A DNA stretch of 45,034 nt from Phaeoceros laevis. Lineage: Eukaryota; Anthocerotophyta; Anthocerotopsida; Notothyladales. Position 1 is the first letter of the stretch. Every line of letters starts with the position of its first letter. Below the pieces are notes generated by a model. It was not told the DNA's origin. It searched no databases and was given only the letters and a program-made list of their open reading frames with translations. Shown piece after piece: positions 10,056-21,734 of the stretch. The position numbers and the translations under genes were made by a program. The stretch lies in contig JBNGIQ010008999.1 of NCBI GenBank assembly GCA_049999765.1, forward strand, positions 1 to 45,034, in the 5' to 3' direction.

Positions 10056-11011
10056 AGGATAATCGTGTGGACTATATCGTGTAGACTATAGACTAGAGCA
10101 GTTTGTTTAAAGGAGCAGTTTTCTGCCACTCGTTTTCGAAAGCCCTGACATAGATCAGAACTCGGCAGCTCTTCCTGCAGTTTTTGCCTCAAAGCACGAC
10201 TAGTCTAGCTCTTTCTGCCCTGCACTCGAGGTACGAACACTTCACAGGCAGGATGTATGATCTCCTACAGGGAGGCAGGTGGCCACCTTACGATGAAGCC
10301 CAAATGGAGCCGACAGCTTGTCGCAGGTCCTGAACGGATCAAAAGCTTGATTGGGATTTTGCAGCTCGGAGCTGCGAAGAAGGTGGAGCTTGTGAGCTGA
10401 ACGTAAGTCACCACCCCTGTTCTCACTCTAGACCACATGTATACCAGCATGTCTGTGTAGATGTAAAACCTCGTCCAACTGTCGCCCTCGGTAAACCAAC
10501 AACCAACTGGGTAGGGAGTCTAGGGACGCACAAACGCAGTCGGTGGACTATCTCAATTGGAAAAGGTCCGTTCGCCGGTTGCGCCGCCTCAGCTCACTCC
10601 CACTGTCGCCGTCTTTGTCTCGGATGCTCTCGCAATGTCCGTGCTGCGTGCCTACCAGTTTTGATGTCGCCTCTCCCTGCCGTGTCCCTCAGCTCACCAA
10701 CAGCAGCTGCTGACTCCCTCCGGCTGCCCTCGTTTCATCCCAGTTTATCTTAGCCGTACTGTAGGTCCATACGCCGCCTGCCGACTTGATCCACGGTACT
10801 GACCAACACCTCCCGTGCCATTCAAGGTCCAGGGCAGCCTCGCATCGGACCAGATCCCGCAGCTTCGTTCTCTCATCATGCTCTCCAGGCGGCTGGGCGG
10901 CGGGTGGAGGTGGAGAGCCGGCTTTTACATCGGACCCCGTTCGTGATTGCCTTGCCAGCGCGTGCCCGACCAGCCATATGTAGGTTTCTGGCGTGCAGAA
11001 CTCTAGGAAAT
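10056..11011. other. LTV1 3' flank and SECRET AGENT leader/promoter
   Basis: No gene is recognised in this 950-base stretch. Both strands have open frames of 60-130 codons in the GC-rich part (10560-10980), but they have no similarity I recognise and read through the region just before the SECRET AGENT start. It most likely holds the LTV1 terminator and the promoter and 5' UTR of the next gene. Confidence 0.45.
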
Positions 11012-14000
11012 ATGATGTCCACGCAGAATCCGGTTCGCCACCAGCCAGGTCAACCGCTGCTCGGCAGGGAGCCTGCAAATTCACTGCATCCCCGCGCCCT
11101 GCACGTGGCCCTTGCTCGGAATGAACTCTTGGATCTTTCAGTCCCGCATCAAGAGCACGGGTCTATCCATGAGCTGCAGATTAGAGCTCCCGAGCTGCAA
11201 GAAGGTAGGCTGACGTGGTCTGTAACCATGGGTATTTTGGGCAAGTTTGACTATGGGATTGTGTGTTGGGCAGGCACGGATCTGGGTGCTTATACATGCT
11301 TACGACCAAGCTAATTCCACTTTAGGTTTGGGCGACGTGAACTCAGGTTCGTTTCTTGTGCAAGTTGATGAAGATTTACTACTGCAAGTGGCGCACCAGG
11401 AGTACAAGGCTGGTAATCATAAGCTGGCACTGGAGCACTGCAACAGAGTTCATGAAAGGAATCCAAAACGCACTGACGCACTCCTTCTGCTGGGGGCTAT
11501 TTACTACCAGGTCCGTTTTGTCCTCATACCTGTGTGCTAGTCTTTGCAGGCAGGCCTGCTTAGACCATGTGAACAAGAGGGACTAACGCTCCGGACACTG
11601 TTTTGCAGCTGCACGATTTTGAGATGTGCATTCTGAAAAATGAGGAGGCTATTATGATAGACCCACATTTTGCAGAATGTTATGGGAATATGGCAAACGC
11701 ACTTAAGGTCAGGCAAATAGTAGTGGTCTTCTAGGCTCTTGGGTGGACTGTGTAGACGTTTAGGTGTGATCGGAATGTGTAGCTTTTACTCCAGGGTCGT
11801 TTTTCGCTTTACTATCAAGGCAATGTTTCTGCCTGTTCACTGCAGGAGAAAGGAAATATCGATCTTGCAATCCAATATTACTTGATGGCTATTGAGGTAG
11901 ATGTTTCATTTATTTGCAACAGCTAATTGGATTGCGATCACGAATTTGTGTGAATTCACTTGAGGGTACGGTTCTGTGTTGTGCTTGATTGTTATACTTC
12001 GCCCTGATTGCCTGCAGTTGAGACCGAACTTCTGTGATGCATGGTCGAATCTTGCGAGTGCATACATGAGAAAGGGGAGGCTGAACGATGCAGCAGAATG
12101 TTGCCGGAGAGCCCTTGCAATCAACCCTCGCCTGGTATACTCTTCTTTTTTGCTTGTGTGAAAGAGTATTGAATACCATTATTCAATGGGCTTTTGTCTC
12201 CTCAACTTTGTTTACTGGCACATAGGTCGATGCCCACAGTAATCTTGGCAATTTGCTAAAGGCCCAAGGACTGATCCATCATGTAAGCAAACTTCTACCA
12301 GATTTTTAATCACAGAAGTCCATTTCGCTTTTGAGAGCTGGTTCTCTTACTAGTTGTGGACAAAATGGAACACCTTTGCGATCTGGAAGTCTACTTGTGT
12401 GGATACTACTCTTGGCTTTGTAAAAGTTAACCGTCCTGCCTGCTGGGTACGTAGCTTAGGATCTCTCGGCCTGAAATTTGTAGTCGCACTGTCCTAACAA
12501 CCATCTCTGCCCTTTGTGGCAGGCGTATATGTGCTACATGGAGGCTTTGCAAATTCAACCCACCTTTGCAATTGCCTGGTCTAATCTAGCGGGTCTTTTC
12601 ATGGAGCAAGAAGACTATCCAAAAGCTTTCAGCTATTATAAGGTCCATTGTCTTCACGCGGCCCTCTCCACTGGAATGCAGCATTCACTTTGTCATAGAG
12701 GGGAGCTCTTTCTCTATGTATATAACATTTGGTGGCGACTTCTTGGCTATTGACTGACTGCCTTGACGAACTTTGAGTGGTCTCTGTTGGCACTGCCTTG
12801 GGTGTCAATGGGTGTGCAACAGCCAAAGAAAATTGACGCATTTTCTGTGTCATTTGTCCTCGGATAGCATCACGTCGTTCGTGTGCTAGTATATTTAATT
12901 GGAACAATCCTTCTGATAGTGGTTAAACCAAAGTCATGGTTAATATCTGCGTTCAGGAAGCTATACGACTGAAGCCCAATTTTGCAGATGCTCATCTCAA
13001 TCAAGGCAATGTGCTCAAGGTGAGAGTCTGACGATTGGAATGTTTACAGCCAATTTTTCGTTTGCAACTACAAAATCAACTCTTTCCAGCAAGTTGCATC
13101 CTCAGCCAGTCTGTAACCATCAGTGCTCAAGTGCTATACTTGTAGTTCGATGTGTCTACTGCTGGCAAAGTATGCAGGAACAGTTAGAGCTGATCTCCAT
13201 GTTCCCTGGTCTTGCAGGCTATGGGCAGGCCTCAGGAGGCCATACAATGCTACGATAGAGCTATCCGGTTGCGCCCAGATTATGCAATTGCATATGGTGA
13301 GCAACTGCCATGCAGGCCCGTAGACCTGTACTGAATGTGACTGAATCATGTAGATGCACAGTCATCACCAGCTCTGGTCTTTCATGGGGTCCTGTTTGCT
13401 TGTGTCAGAGAAAAGTGCGTACCCATGGACTCCTAACAGTCTTCCTTCGGTGTTCTGTTGTTGTTCTCTTCATATATCTGTCATCGTGAAGGAGCGCGGC
13501 TCGGCTATATTTTCTGGAATTTTACAGCTTGCATTATCCAAGCTGTTGTTCTTGTGTTCTGTTGCTTGAATGGGTCCAGCTTGTGATCTTGGGACTTTTT
13601 TTGTCTGAATTGTGATGAGTGCAATGTCTGTTCATGATCAGAGTCCCACTGCCACAATCATATGCTTGGACCAAATGTTGCAAGCTCTGGTGTTGCTCGA
13701 ACACAAGCAATCTTTCTTGCTTAAGCCACCTCAGCAAACCTGTAGTTGCGGAGTGTTCCGCATGCGCTAGTTTGGAAGATGGTTGGCCGAAGTGTGACAG
13801 GTGGTTGCAGGAGTTTTGGGTGACCTGCATTAGTGCAGGACAGCACCCTCAGCGCATCTGGAGTTCGTCATTAGGGTGTGTAGGGTGACGGGGGCTTTCC
13901 GGATACGGTATGATTGTGTGCAGGAAACCTTGCGAGCGTGTACTATGAGCAGGGAAAACTGGATCATGCTATCTCGTATTATCAGCACGCTATTGTGCTG

Positions 14001-17000
14001 GACAATAATTTCCTGGAGGCATACAACAACCTGGTGTGTTGCTCTACCTTCTGACTGGGTTCCGCATTTGTTGCACCACTTTTCCGGCTTAGTGGACCAG
14101 GATGCTGAAGGGTTTTGTAATTTGTATGTCAGGGTAACGCTTTGAAGGATGCTGGCCGTGTTGAGGAGGCTCTGAAGTGCTATGAGGTAGACATATTTAA
14201 CAGCTTGTAGGGATTGATAGGCTGATAATCAGATAGGGAGGGTCTTCTCATGCCAGCTGACGTGTTGTTTGTTTCCACAGCATTGCTTAAAGATCCAGTC
14301 AGATCATCCTCAGGCTCTCACTAATTTGGGAAATATTTATATGGAGTGGTATGTAATTCCTAGTGTGGTTGTCTTCTGTTGTCTGGAGTTGCAGAGTTCA
14401 CCACATATGCGAGTGGTGATTGAGTACTGTGATTGTTCCAGGAACATGATTGGTGTTGCAGCTACTTTCTACAAGGCAACTCTTGCTGTCACCCAGGGCC
14501 TGTCAGCACCTTACAGTAACCTGGCCACTATTTACAAACAGCAGGTATATAGTAGATATTAGGCTAAGCTGATCCTATGTTTGTGCTCCTTTGACTTAAC
14601 TTGATGTTCTCGGCTCGTGCCACATCTCGATATGCCTTATGATTTTAGTTTTATCAGGGTCACTATGCTGAGGCAATAGCATGCTACAACGAAGTTATGA
14701 GAATAGACCCGAGTGCTGCTGATGGTTTAGTAAATCGAGGAAATACGCTGAAAGAAGTTGGTAGGGTTAGTGAAGCTATTCAAGACTACATTCAGGCTGT
14801 GCAAATACGCCCAACAATGGCTGAAGGACATGCAAATCTTGCCTCGGCGTACAAGGACAGGTTTCCCGTTTGTTCTTCATCTGTGATACTCAGTTTCAGT
14901 GTGCAAAGCAAATCCATTGCTCATATTGCCTATGGTGTTGTCCAGCGGCCATGTTGAAGCAGCTATCAAGAGCTACAGGCAAGCCTTATTACTAAGGCCT
15001 GATTTTCCAGAGGCAACTTGCAATATGCTGCACACTCTCCAGGTCAGTAATTGTTCACCAACCGCCTCAGATACATGAACGGTGAGAACTTTTTCATGGG
15101 CTAAGGCTCTCTTTCTTTGTTTATGTTTACTATGTGGGTGCAGTGTGTTTGTGATTGGGAGGACCGTGATAAGAAGTTTGTCGAAATTGAAGCTGTTGTG
15201 AGGCGGCAGATCAAGGTAACTCTAGCCTTATTTCTGATGTGTTTTCAGATCTGCTGCATTTCTTGCGGTTTGAAGCTGCCCCGTGATGTTCAGTGAAGTA
15301 GAATTTTTCTTCTTCGTCGTCGTCCAAGATTTTCCATTTACTGTGCAGATGCGTGTTTTGCCAAGTGTTCAGCCTTTCCATGCAATTGCTTACCCAATTG
15401 ATCCCATGCTTGCACTGGAAATAAGGTTTGAACCCTGTCCAAACTCTGTCTTCTAGTGTTGTAGGAGCTCTGTATTCAGTTTCATGAAATCATATAATTT
15501 AGGGCTGTTGAATTTCTTTACTGTAGTAATGGTGCCGAAAACTTAAGAATATGGCATGTTTCTACTCTTGCAGTTGTAAGTATGCAGAGCACTGTTCCCT
15601 AATTGCTTCACGGTTCTCGTTGCCGCCATTCAATCACCCGCCTGCCCTACCTGTCAAGAGTGAAGGAGGAAGTGGAAGACTTCGTGTAGGGTGGGCTCAC
15701 GAACCCCTTGTACACATAGGTATCAAAAGATTGTGCCATTTGTTTAGGCTGACGATGTTTGAGCGTGGCAGATATGTTAGCAGCGATTTCGGAAATCATC
15801 CTCTTTCACATTTGATGGGATCTGTTTTTGGAATGCATAACCGGGAAAATGTGGAGGTAGGTTGTGTGATATGCATTCCAGGATCACCTGGTGGCAGTAC
15901 TGACTCCTCTGGTTTGAGCTCTGTACTTTTTTCTGTTTCCAATGCAGGACAGTTGGTGACACGTATATGTGAATTGGTCCTGTATGTCTGACATGCAGGT
16001 CTTCTGTTATGCTCTGAGCCTAAATGATGGCAGTGAGTGGAGGCAGAGGATTTCAACGGAGGCTGAGCACTTCATTGATGTGTCGGCTATTTCCTCGGAT
16101 TCAATTGCCAGAAAGATTGCTGAGGACAAGATTCAAATCTTAGTTAACCTTAATGGGTACACAAAGGTGTGTGATCTACTGATTTCAGCTTTGGAAGGAC
16201 AGTTTGTTATATCCAAATGTTGCATCTGACTAATGGTTTCTGTCCGTGTAGGGTGCAAGAAACGAAATTTTCGCTTTGCAGCCTGCCCCAGTACAAGTAT
16301 CATACATGGGGTTCCCTGGAACAACTGGTGCCACGTATATTCATTACCTCGTGACTGATGAGGTGTGTTATGTCCGCTGCAAAGATGTGTAGGGCTGAAG
16401 CTTGTATTGTTGTTCAAGTCAACCATTGTCGGTTGAGTTTTTCATCCTTGCCAACATTTGAAGTCTCATTCAACGAGTCTGTGTTGCAGCTTGTGTCTCC
16501 TACACGTTATGCGCATATATATTCTGAGAAGCTTGTTCATCTACCACACTGCTACTTCGTCAATGACTACAAGCAGGTCAGTGAAGTTGCATCTAGTTCA
16601 ATGTGTACTTTGGGAGATGTAGAGATGCTTTTGTTCATGTTGTGTAGGATGGTGCAGTCCTCCGTCTTAAGGGGCAAAGGCTGTACAGTATCTTTTCACA
16701 CACCCAGTCCCAGTTGGAGATGCATTCCTCTTTCTGTCCTAACCCTCTCAACCTGTGGCAGAGGAATGTTGATGTTCTTGACACTGCAAACCTTCCAACT
16801 CGATCAGATTATGGTCTACCGGATGACAAGTTTCTGTTCGCCTGTTTCAATCAATTGTATAAGATGGACCCAGAAATTTTTGCCACATGGTGAGTGTTAG
16901 GAATCTGTAGCTCTAGCAGGTTCTTGGCTCAATTTTCCTCCCGTAGTCCTTGTGAGTTACTGGGGTATCCTTTTGCAGGTGTAACATTTTGAAGCGGGTG

Positions 17001-17952
17001 CCAGAGAGTGCGCTCTGGCTTCTACGGTTTCCTGCAGCTGGTGAAGCACGATTACGTGCATGTAAGTTCTGTTTTTCCATCATCCATTCAGTTGAGAAGC
17101 TTGAGGATTGAGCACTTCGATCTGAAGTGTGAATTTTATCCACAGATGCCGAGTCACAAGGTGTGAAGCCTGAGCAGATAATCTTCACCTACGTTGCAGC
17201 TAAGAATGAACACATACGAAGGAGTGCATTGGCAGATCTTTGCTTGGATACGTGAGTCTGGATACTCCACAGACCACAGATCAGTTGTGAGAGTATGCCT
17301 TGTGGACTTTACTATCTGGGACTTGTTTAGTACTAACTGCTAACTTTCTGGTATCAATCCAGGCCTCTCTGTAATGCGCACACTACAGGAACTGATGTTC
17401 TTTGGGCTGGTCTTCCAATGGTAACATTGCCATTGGAGAAGATGGCCACTCGTGTTGCAATGTCCCTGTGTTATGCAGCAGGGTGTGGTGATGAAATGGT
17501 AGTTCACAGGTATAATTAAAGGTGCAATTATGAACTGCGTGCGACCTTTCATGAAGTTAGCTAGTGAGACTGACGTCAGTTGCAAATAATAGCATGCAGG
17601 AGTACGAAGAGCGGGCAGTAATGCTTGCCACAAATGCGGAGAAACTGGCCAGCTTGACTGCAAAACTGCGATCTGCGCGGTTGACTTGTCCCTTGTTCGA
17701 CACAGGACGATGGGTAGGTGGCTCCTGTCAACCAATCATACGGTCGCTTTGTTTGGGCTACCTTGGGTAGATTGGGCATTGGAGCAGTGGGGTGACAGAC
17801 GACTCTGCTTGGGTTACAGACGCGACTCTGCTTGGGTGCAGGTGCAAAACTTAGAGAGGGCGTTCTTTAAGATGTGGAATCTCTATTGTGAAGGAAATCA
17901 TCCACAGCCTTTCAAAGTGCTGGAGAGTGATGAGTTTCCAAATGATCAGTAG
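11012..17952 (+). CDS. SEC: O-linked N-acetylglucosamine transferase, SECRET AGENT type
   Basis: Transfers GlcNAc from UDP-GlcNAc to Ser/Thr of nuclear and cytosolic proteins. Modelled exons: 11012-11204, 11326-11510, 11609-11707, 11846-11896, 12018-12134, 12226-12282, 12523-12642, 12957-13019, 13218-13296, 13924-14033, 14133-14186, 14281-14348, 14442-14544, 14658-14860, 14946-15042, 15144-15215, 15349-15425, 15574-15690, 15772-15856, 15999-16166, 16252-16362, 16490-16576, 16762-16889, 16979-17061, 17146-17251, 17363-17509, 17593-17713, 17842-17952. Phases agree throughout, giving about 1003 aa (Arabidopsis SEC is about 977). TPRs run from about residue 75 to 540. The catalytic half has YVSSDFGNHPLSHLMGS (about 622, active-site His), FNQLYKMDPE (about 800, UDP-contact Lys) and HTTGTDVLWAG (about 885). 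It ends NLERAFFKMW as SEC does, unlike SPINDLY. The first exon is the least certain; its ATG pair is at 11012/11015. Confidence 0.93.
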
Positions 17953-18520
17953 CACAGATGCCATTTATTTGGAGTTGACGGAGGAGGAGCTGCAGCCGCT
18001 GCAGTACACATTGTCAAGTTCTCGCATCAACCTTGTTGTATGCGCTTCTAGTAGGTTGCCAGGGTCCCAAGTGATGCATTGCTAGTTGATCCTTCTCGGC
18101 AGGCTCTACGTCGGTGCTGATGGGTAGGAGCGGCATGTCCATTGATGTTCCAGTCTGGGATCTCAACGAAAGTGGCCTGCTCCGGCTCTTCCTGCCTCGG
18201 GCTATATAGTTTCCTCGTCTTAGGATTGGTTTGTCACCCTCGTCCCCATTGCGGAGGGGAAGCAGGTGGGTTAGTGTAGTGTAAATAGACCGTTATGATG
18301 CTGCTTGGGGGGAAAGATGAATCCTATTTATTGTCTCCTCAATTCAATTGAATTAGTCACTCATTGTAGTTCAGAGTACAAATCTGCTGACATAGAGAAC
18401 TCCCGCCGCGGCACGATCTTAGTTGAATCCGACGATGACAAGTAGACCGCACGTCCACCAGACATTGTGCACAAGCTGTCCGGGCCTGTCTTCAAAAACA
18501 AGATTAGGCCTAACCATGTG

Positions 18521-19666
18521 TCATCTCCGCTGGAGAGGCTTTGTTGTGAAAGCGTCGTCGTCATCGTCATAAAAGGTCGGTCCTCCATGCATTTGCACTT
18601 CCTCAAACCTATGGTGCCCGACGTGACGCCGTTTGTAGTATCGAAGGCCCAGAGCTCCCAGGAACCCCACAGCTGCCAAGCCGGCTAGTACAGAGAGAAA
18701 CGGTACGTACCATGGCTGCGTCTGCGTTATGACACGAGTAAACAACAAGGTTACACCTAAAGATAAACATGCTTCCCAGTCAGTAACACAAAAGGCAAAT
18801 TGCAAAGAAGCCCGGATAACCACTAAAAACACCTCAGAGTTGTCCTTGTCTTTCCCACCAAAGTCCTCGGTGCCTTCCCCGTCAGCTGCATGGCATCCTC
18901 GCCTATCATTAATCCGAGGCTAAATGCCAGGAAAACCAAATGCAGCACCATCATGGTGCTGCATTTGAGGCTACGATAGCCTCAAGTCCCCAACCTTCCA
19001 GTGAACCAGTGACAGTGCAGAAGAAGAAGGCTGCTTTGACTAACCTCCACCAGTTCTCAGAGAACAATACTGGTCCCCTTGCCATCCACCAGGGCAATCA
19101 CAGGGAGTACTGGATCCAACATTACACGCTGCCCTGTTGTAGCAGTAATAGGATCCAGGGCAGGGATCTCCTACCAGCTGACAATGTTTGCCAGCAAACC
19201 CTGGTTGACATACACATTCGTAGTTCTCCCCCTGCACAATCTGCTTACACGACCCTTTATTATCACAATAAAAGGTAGTTGAACCTTCGCACATCAGACT
19301 CGTGATATTACAGCTTGGTCCCCTGTGTAAAACGGAGATCAAAACCTCGTCCCAAAGAGTCCAGAGCAAGGAAAAGTGCACAAGCAGTCCTATACACATC
19401 CCACCACACTGACAGCTGAGTTGGGATTGGGACTCATCCAGCACAACGCCTCAACAGCTGTAAATTCACCTTACGAACGTTCGGTCATTTTCGAGAAATG
19501 AATCATTGACTCTTTTATCAATGATGCAGCTACAGGAACCTGTAGTGCAGAATGCATCAGGGCAATAGCTATCATCACAAAGCCCTGCGGCTCCTCGCAA
19601 AAGCCGGAATACCACCAACACTGACGCGAGCAGAACCACATCAAGTCCGCGGGCCATCACGCCCAC
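18521..19666 (-). CDS. EGF-like single-pass (type I) membrane protein
   Basis: Four exons on the minus strand, 19666-19470, 19322-19045, 18885-18833 and 18721-18521, join in phase to 242 aa. Residues 1-28 form a signal peptide with hydrophobic core LDVVLLASVLVVF. A Cys-rich segment (about 29-50) follows, then two EGF-like modules: C-x4-GSCKQIV...YECVCQPGFAGKHC, and a second with CYNRAACNVG...CDCPGGWQGDQYC. An acidic linker leads to a transmembrane helix (PFLSVLAGLAAVGFLGAL) and a basic-then-acidic cytosolic tail with a YDDDDD run. The ligand is unknown. The tail could carry sorting signals, but none is certain. It converges with SECRET AGENT, with 569 bases between the stops. I do not recognise a named orthologue. 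Confidence 0.75.
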
Positions 19667-20871
19667 ACCAGTTGAGCTTGCTCAGATCTAACAGGGGCAC
19701 ACCCTGTCTCGGATCCCCTGTCTCAGTCTTGGCATAGAATCGTTGTCGCTCCCGAGGCTGACGTTCCGATCGGTGCAGACTACGAAGTACATTTCAAGCT
19801 GGATAAAATAAGTTCAGGGCTTGTAGGTTTCGAAATAAAATGCGACACAGCACCAAACCCGGTTTACACAGCGCGCTAAGGAGCTACTCACTCTGGGGAA
19901 CCATGGTCAAAAGGGGAGGACTTTTTCTTTTCTTCAGAGGAAGGAAGGTGGTATTTATGGTGATTGACGGGGGGAAGGGAGGACGCTGCATGCCCATGGA
20001 GCTCCGTTATACCCCCTTACCATCGTTGGCACCCGCAACCAGCTGAAGGACACTCTAGGACAGTGCGGTCTGACTTTCAGCCTGCCCTCAAGTGACACTC
20101 ACAAAACTGGGCATCATCAGCTTCTTCGCGGGAGAAGCTTGCACGGTGGCAGTGATGTGCACGAAAGCAGGCTTCCTATGGCTTCTTAGGTTCCTCAAGA
20201 TTGTGTAGGAAGAACGCAATTGTTTCCACTGTGGAGGTTTACATATGCATTGCTCTCCACAGGAGACCGTGAGTGCAATATATGGGACGCAAACTCACGG
20301 GTAGGTGACGTGCTCCTCTGCAACGGATTTTGATTTTCAGGGCTGTGGATGGAGAATTGAGTGTAGCAGGTGAGTGAGGATGTATTCAAGTGATCTCGTC
20401 AGATTCAGTTCCCTTCCAATACCACGCAGTTTCAGCTCCTGCTTTGCTCCCAGCTTAGCCATCAGGATAACCCTGCAAAAGGTCAGAGCTACAAGGTTGA
20501 TGCAATATCCGGGGTTGTAAGCAACAGAAAGCATAAGAGATCACTTGGAACTGGAGTTCACACCTAGAATATTATGCATACCTTGTTCTCGCAAATTAAT
20601 CTCACAGTTGCTTTGGAGCTCTCATAGAGCTCTGGTATGGAGTTGGAGGCTGCAGCCTGCGAACCATCTATACTTTGGGCAGCCAACAAGCCGTGGTTGG
20701 TCACATCCAGGTTTCACTCCGAGTGACATCCTAAATTTGGAATTGGCAACTGCTGTCCAACAAGCTTCCAAGTAACACAGCTCCAGGGACAATCACTCCC
20801 TACTCGGAGCTTGCACAACCCAGCTTCAAGTCCGTTGCAAAAACAAACCGTCTCTTGCACCAAAAGTACGT
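19667..20871. other. EGF-like gene upstream region, no clear gene
   Basis: The first few hundred bases should hold the promoter and 5' UTR of the minus-strand EGF-like gene. On the minus strand, fragments near 20740-20600 and 20500-20340 look weakly coding, but intron phases do not connect them and stops intervene. I could not build a gene from them. Confidence 0.35.
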
Positions 20872-21171
20872 TCAGACCCTGCATACGGAAGGCTCGCACT
20901 CCACCTCACTTCTACCAAGCCAGGAAGTGCAACGTGCTACCTCCTCGTTGTCAGCGAACAATACTGCATTTGAGCGCCACCTTGATGATATTATGTGCGC
21001 AAAAGTAACGCCAGCAGCAACCCAAACTTGCCATGATTTTCGTGAAACCAGCAGTGCCTCATCGCATGTCCAGGTCGGTGTGGTAACGGAAGAACGGCCC
21101 AGCCTGTCACTGCCTGTGAGTCGGAAACGAAGCATTCGTAGTGCTTGCATAAAATGGTTACCTGCCGCCAT
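20872..21171 (-). CDS. Hypothetical ORF, possible first exon of an unidentified gene
   Basis: A 99-codon minus-strand frame starts at an ATGGCGG with good plant context and is preceded by a pyrimidine- and purine-patch leader that resembles a 5' UTR. The product starts MAAGNHFMQALRMLRFRL, is basic and lacks acidic residues early on, which would fit an organellar transit peptide, but nothing after it is recognised. A donor-like GAGGTAGC near 20920 could end the exon. On the opposite strand 20855-21271 is also open for 138 codons; only one, or neither, is real. Confidence 0.25.
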   Translation of the reverse strand: MAAGNHFMQALRMLRFRLTGSDRLGRSSVTTPTWTCDEALLVSRKSWQVWVAAGVTFAHIISSRWRSNAVLFADNEEVARCTSWLGRSEVECEPSVCRV

Positions 21172-21267
21172 TCCTAACTATGCCCGACAAAAAATCCTTC
21201 CTTCCCTCTCTCCCGAAGCTCCATTCGATGCCCGCAGCGAGAACTCGTTGTTTGCTGCTGCTGCCTC

Positions 21268-21330
21268 ATAGATAGATACGATTAGATAGATAGACTAAGA
21301 TAGTAGATACTGTAGATAGAATATTCATCT
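21268..21330 (+). repeat. Degenerate GATA microsatellite
   Basis: ATAGATAGAT and related AGATAGATAG/TAGTAGATA tracts form a degraded tetranucleotide repeat just upstream of the hypothetical minus-strand ORF. Confidence 0.7.
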
Positions 21331-21734
21331 TCCCAGTCCTGGGGGTTAATTACCCGATTCAGGCAATCAGCCGTAGTAGTAGTACAGTCAACTTGTACTA
21401 ATAAATCAGTAGTCGCAAAACATACGGCGAGTGCTTACGTGGCCATAAACCTAAACTGGACAATGTCGGGGGCAAGTGGTAGGCGCGCAAAGGATTCGCG
21501 TGACGGCAGCGGAATAGAATCGCAACTGCCAGGATTGGACTGGCTAGACTAGTTGCTAGTGTCTTGGACGCGTGGTGGTTGTGAGAGGGAGAGGCAGCAT
21601 TGGGGTACGTAATCTGATTGCACAGTGAGGGGTGCATGCACCCGGATGACAGGCTGTCAAAGTAAGAAGTCGCCCATCAAGACTCGTCGATATCCTTCAT
21701 TCTCTGCCTTTGAATTGGAAAGATGTTCCAAGGC

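Noticed and set aside
20337-20775. Minus-strand exons resembling an Alba-like segment (KQELKLRGIGRELNL)
   Set aside because: Splice phases between the pieces do not agree and stops intervene; the similarity is too weak to name a gene.
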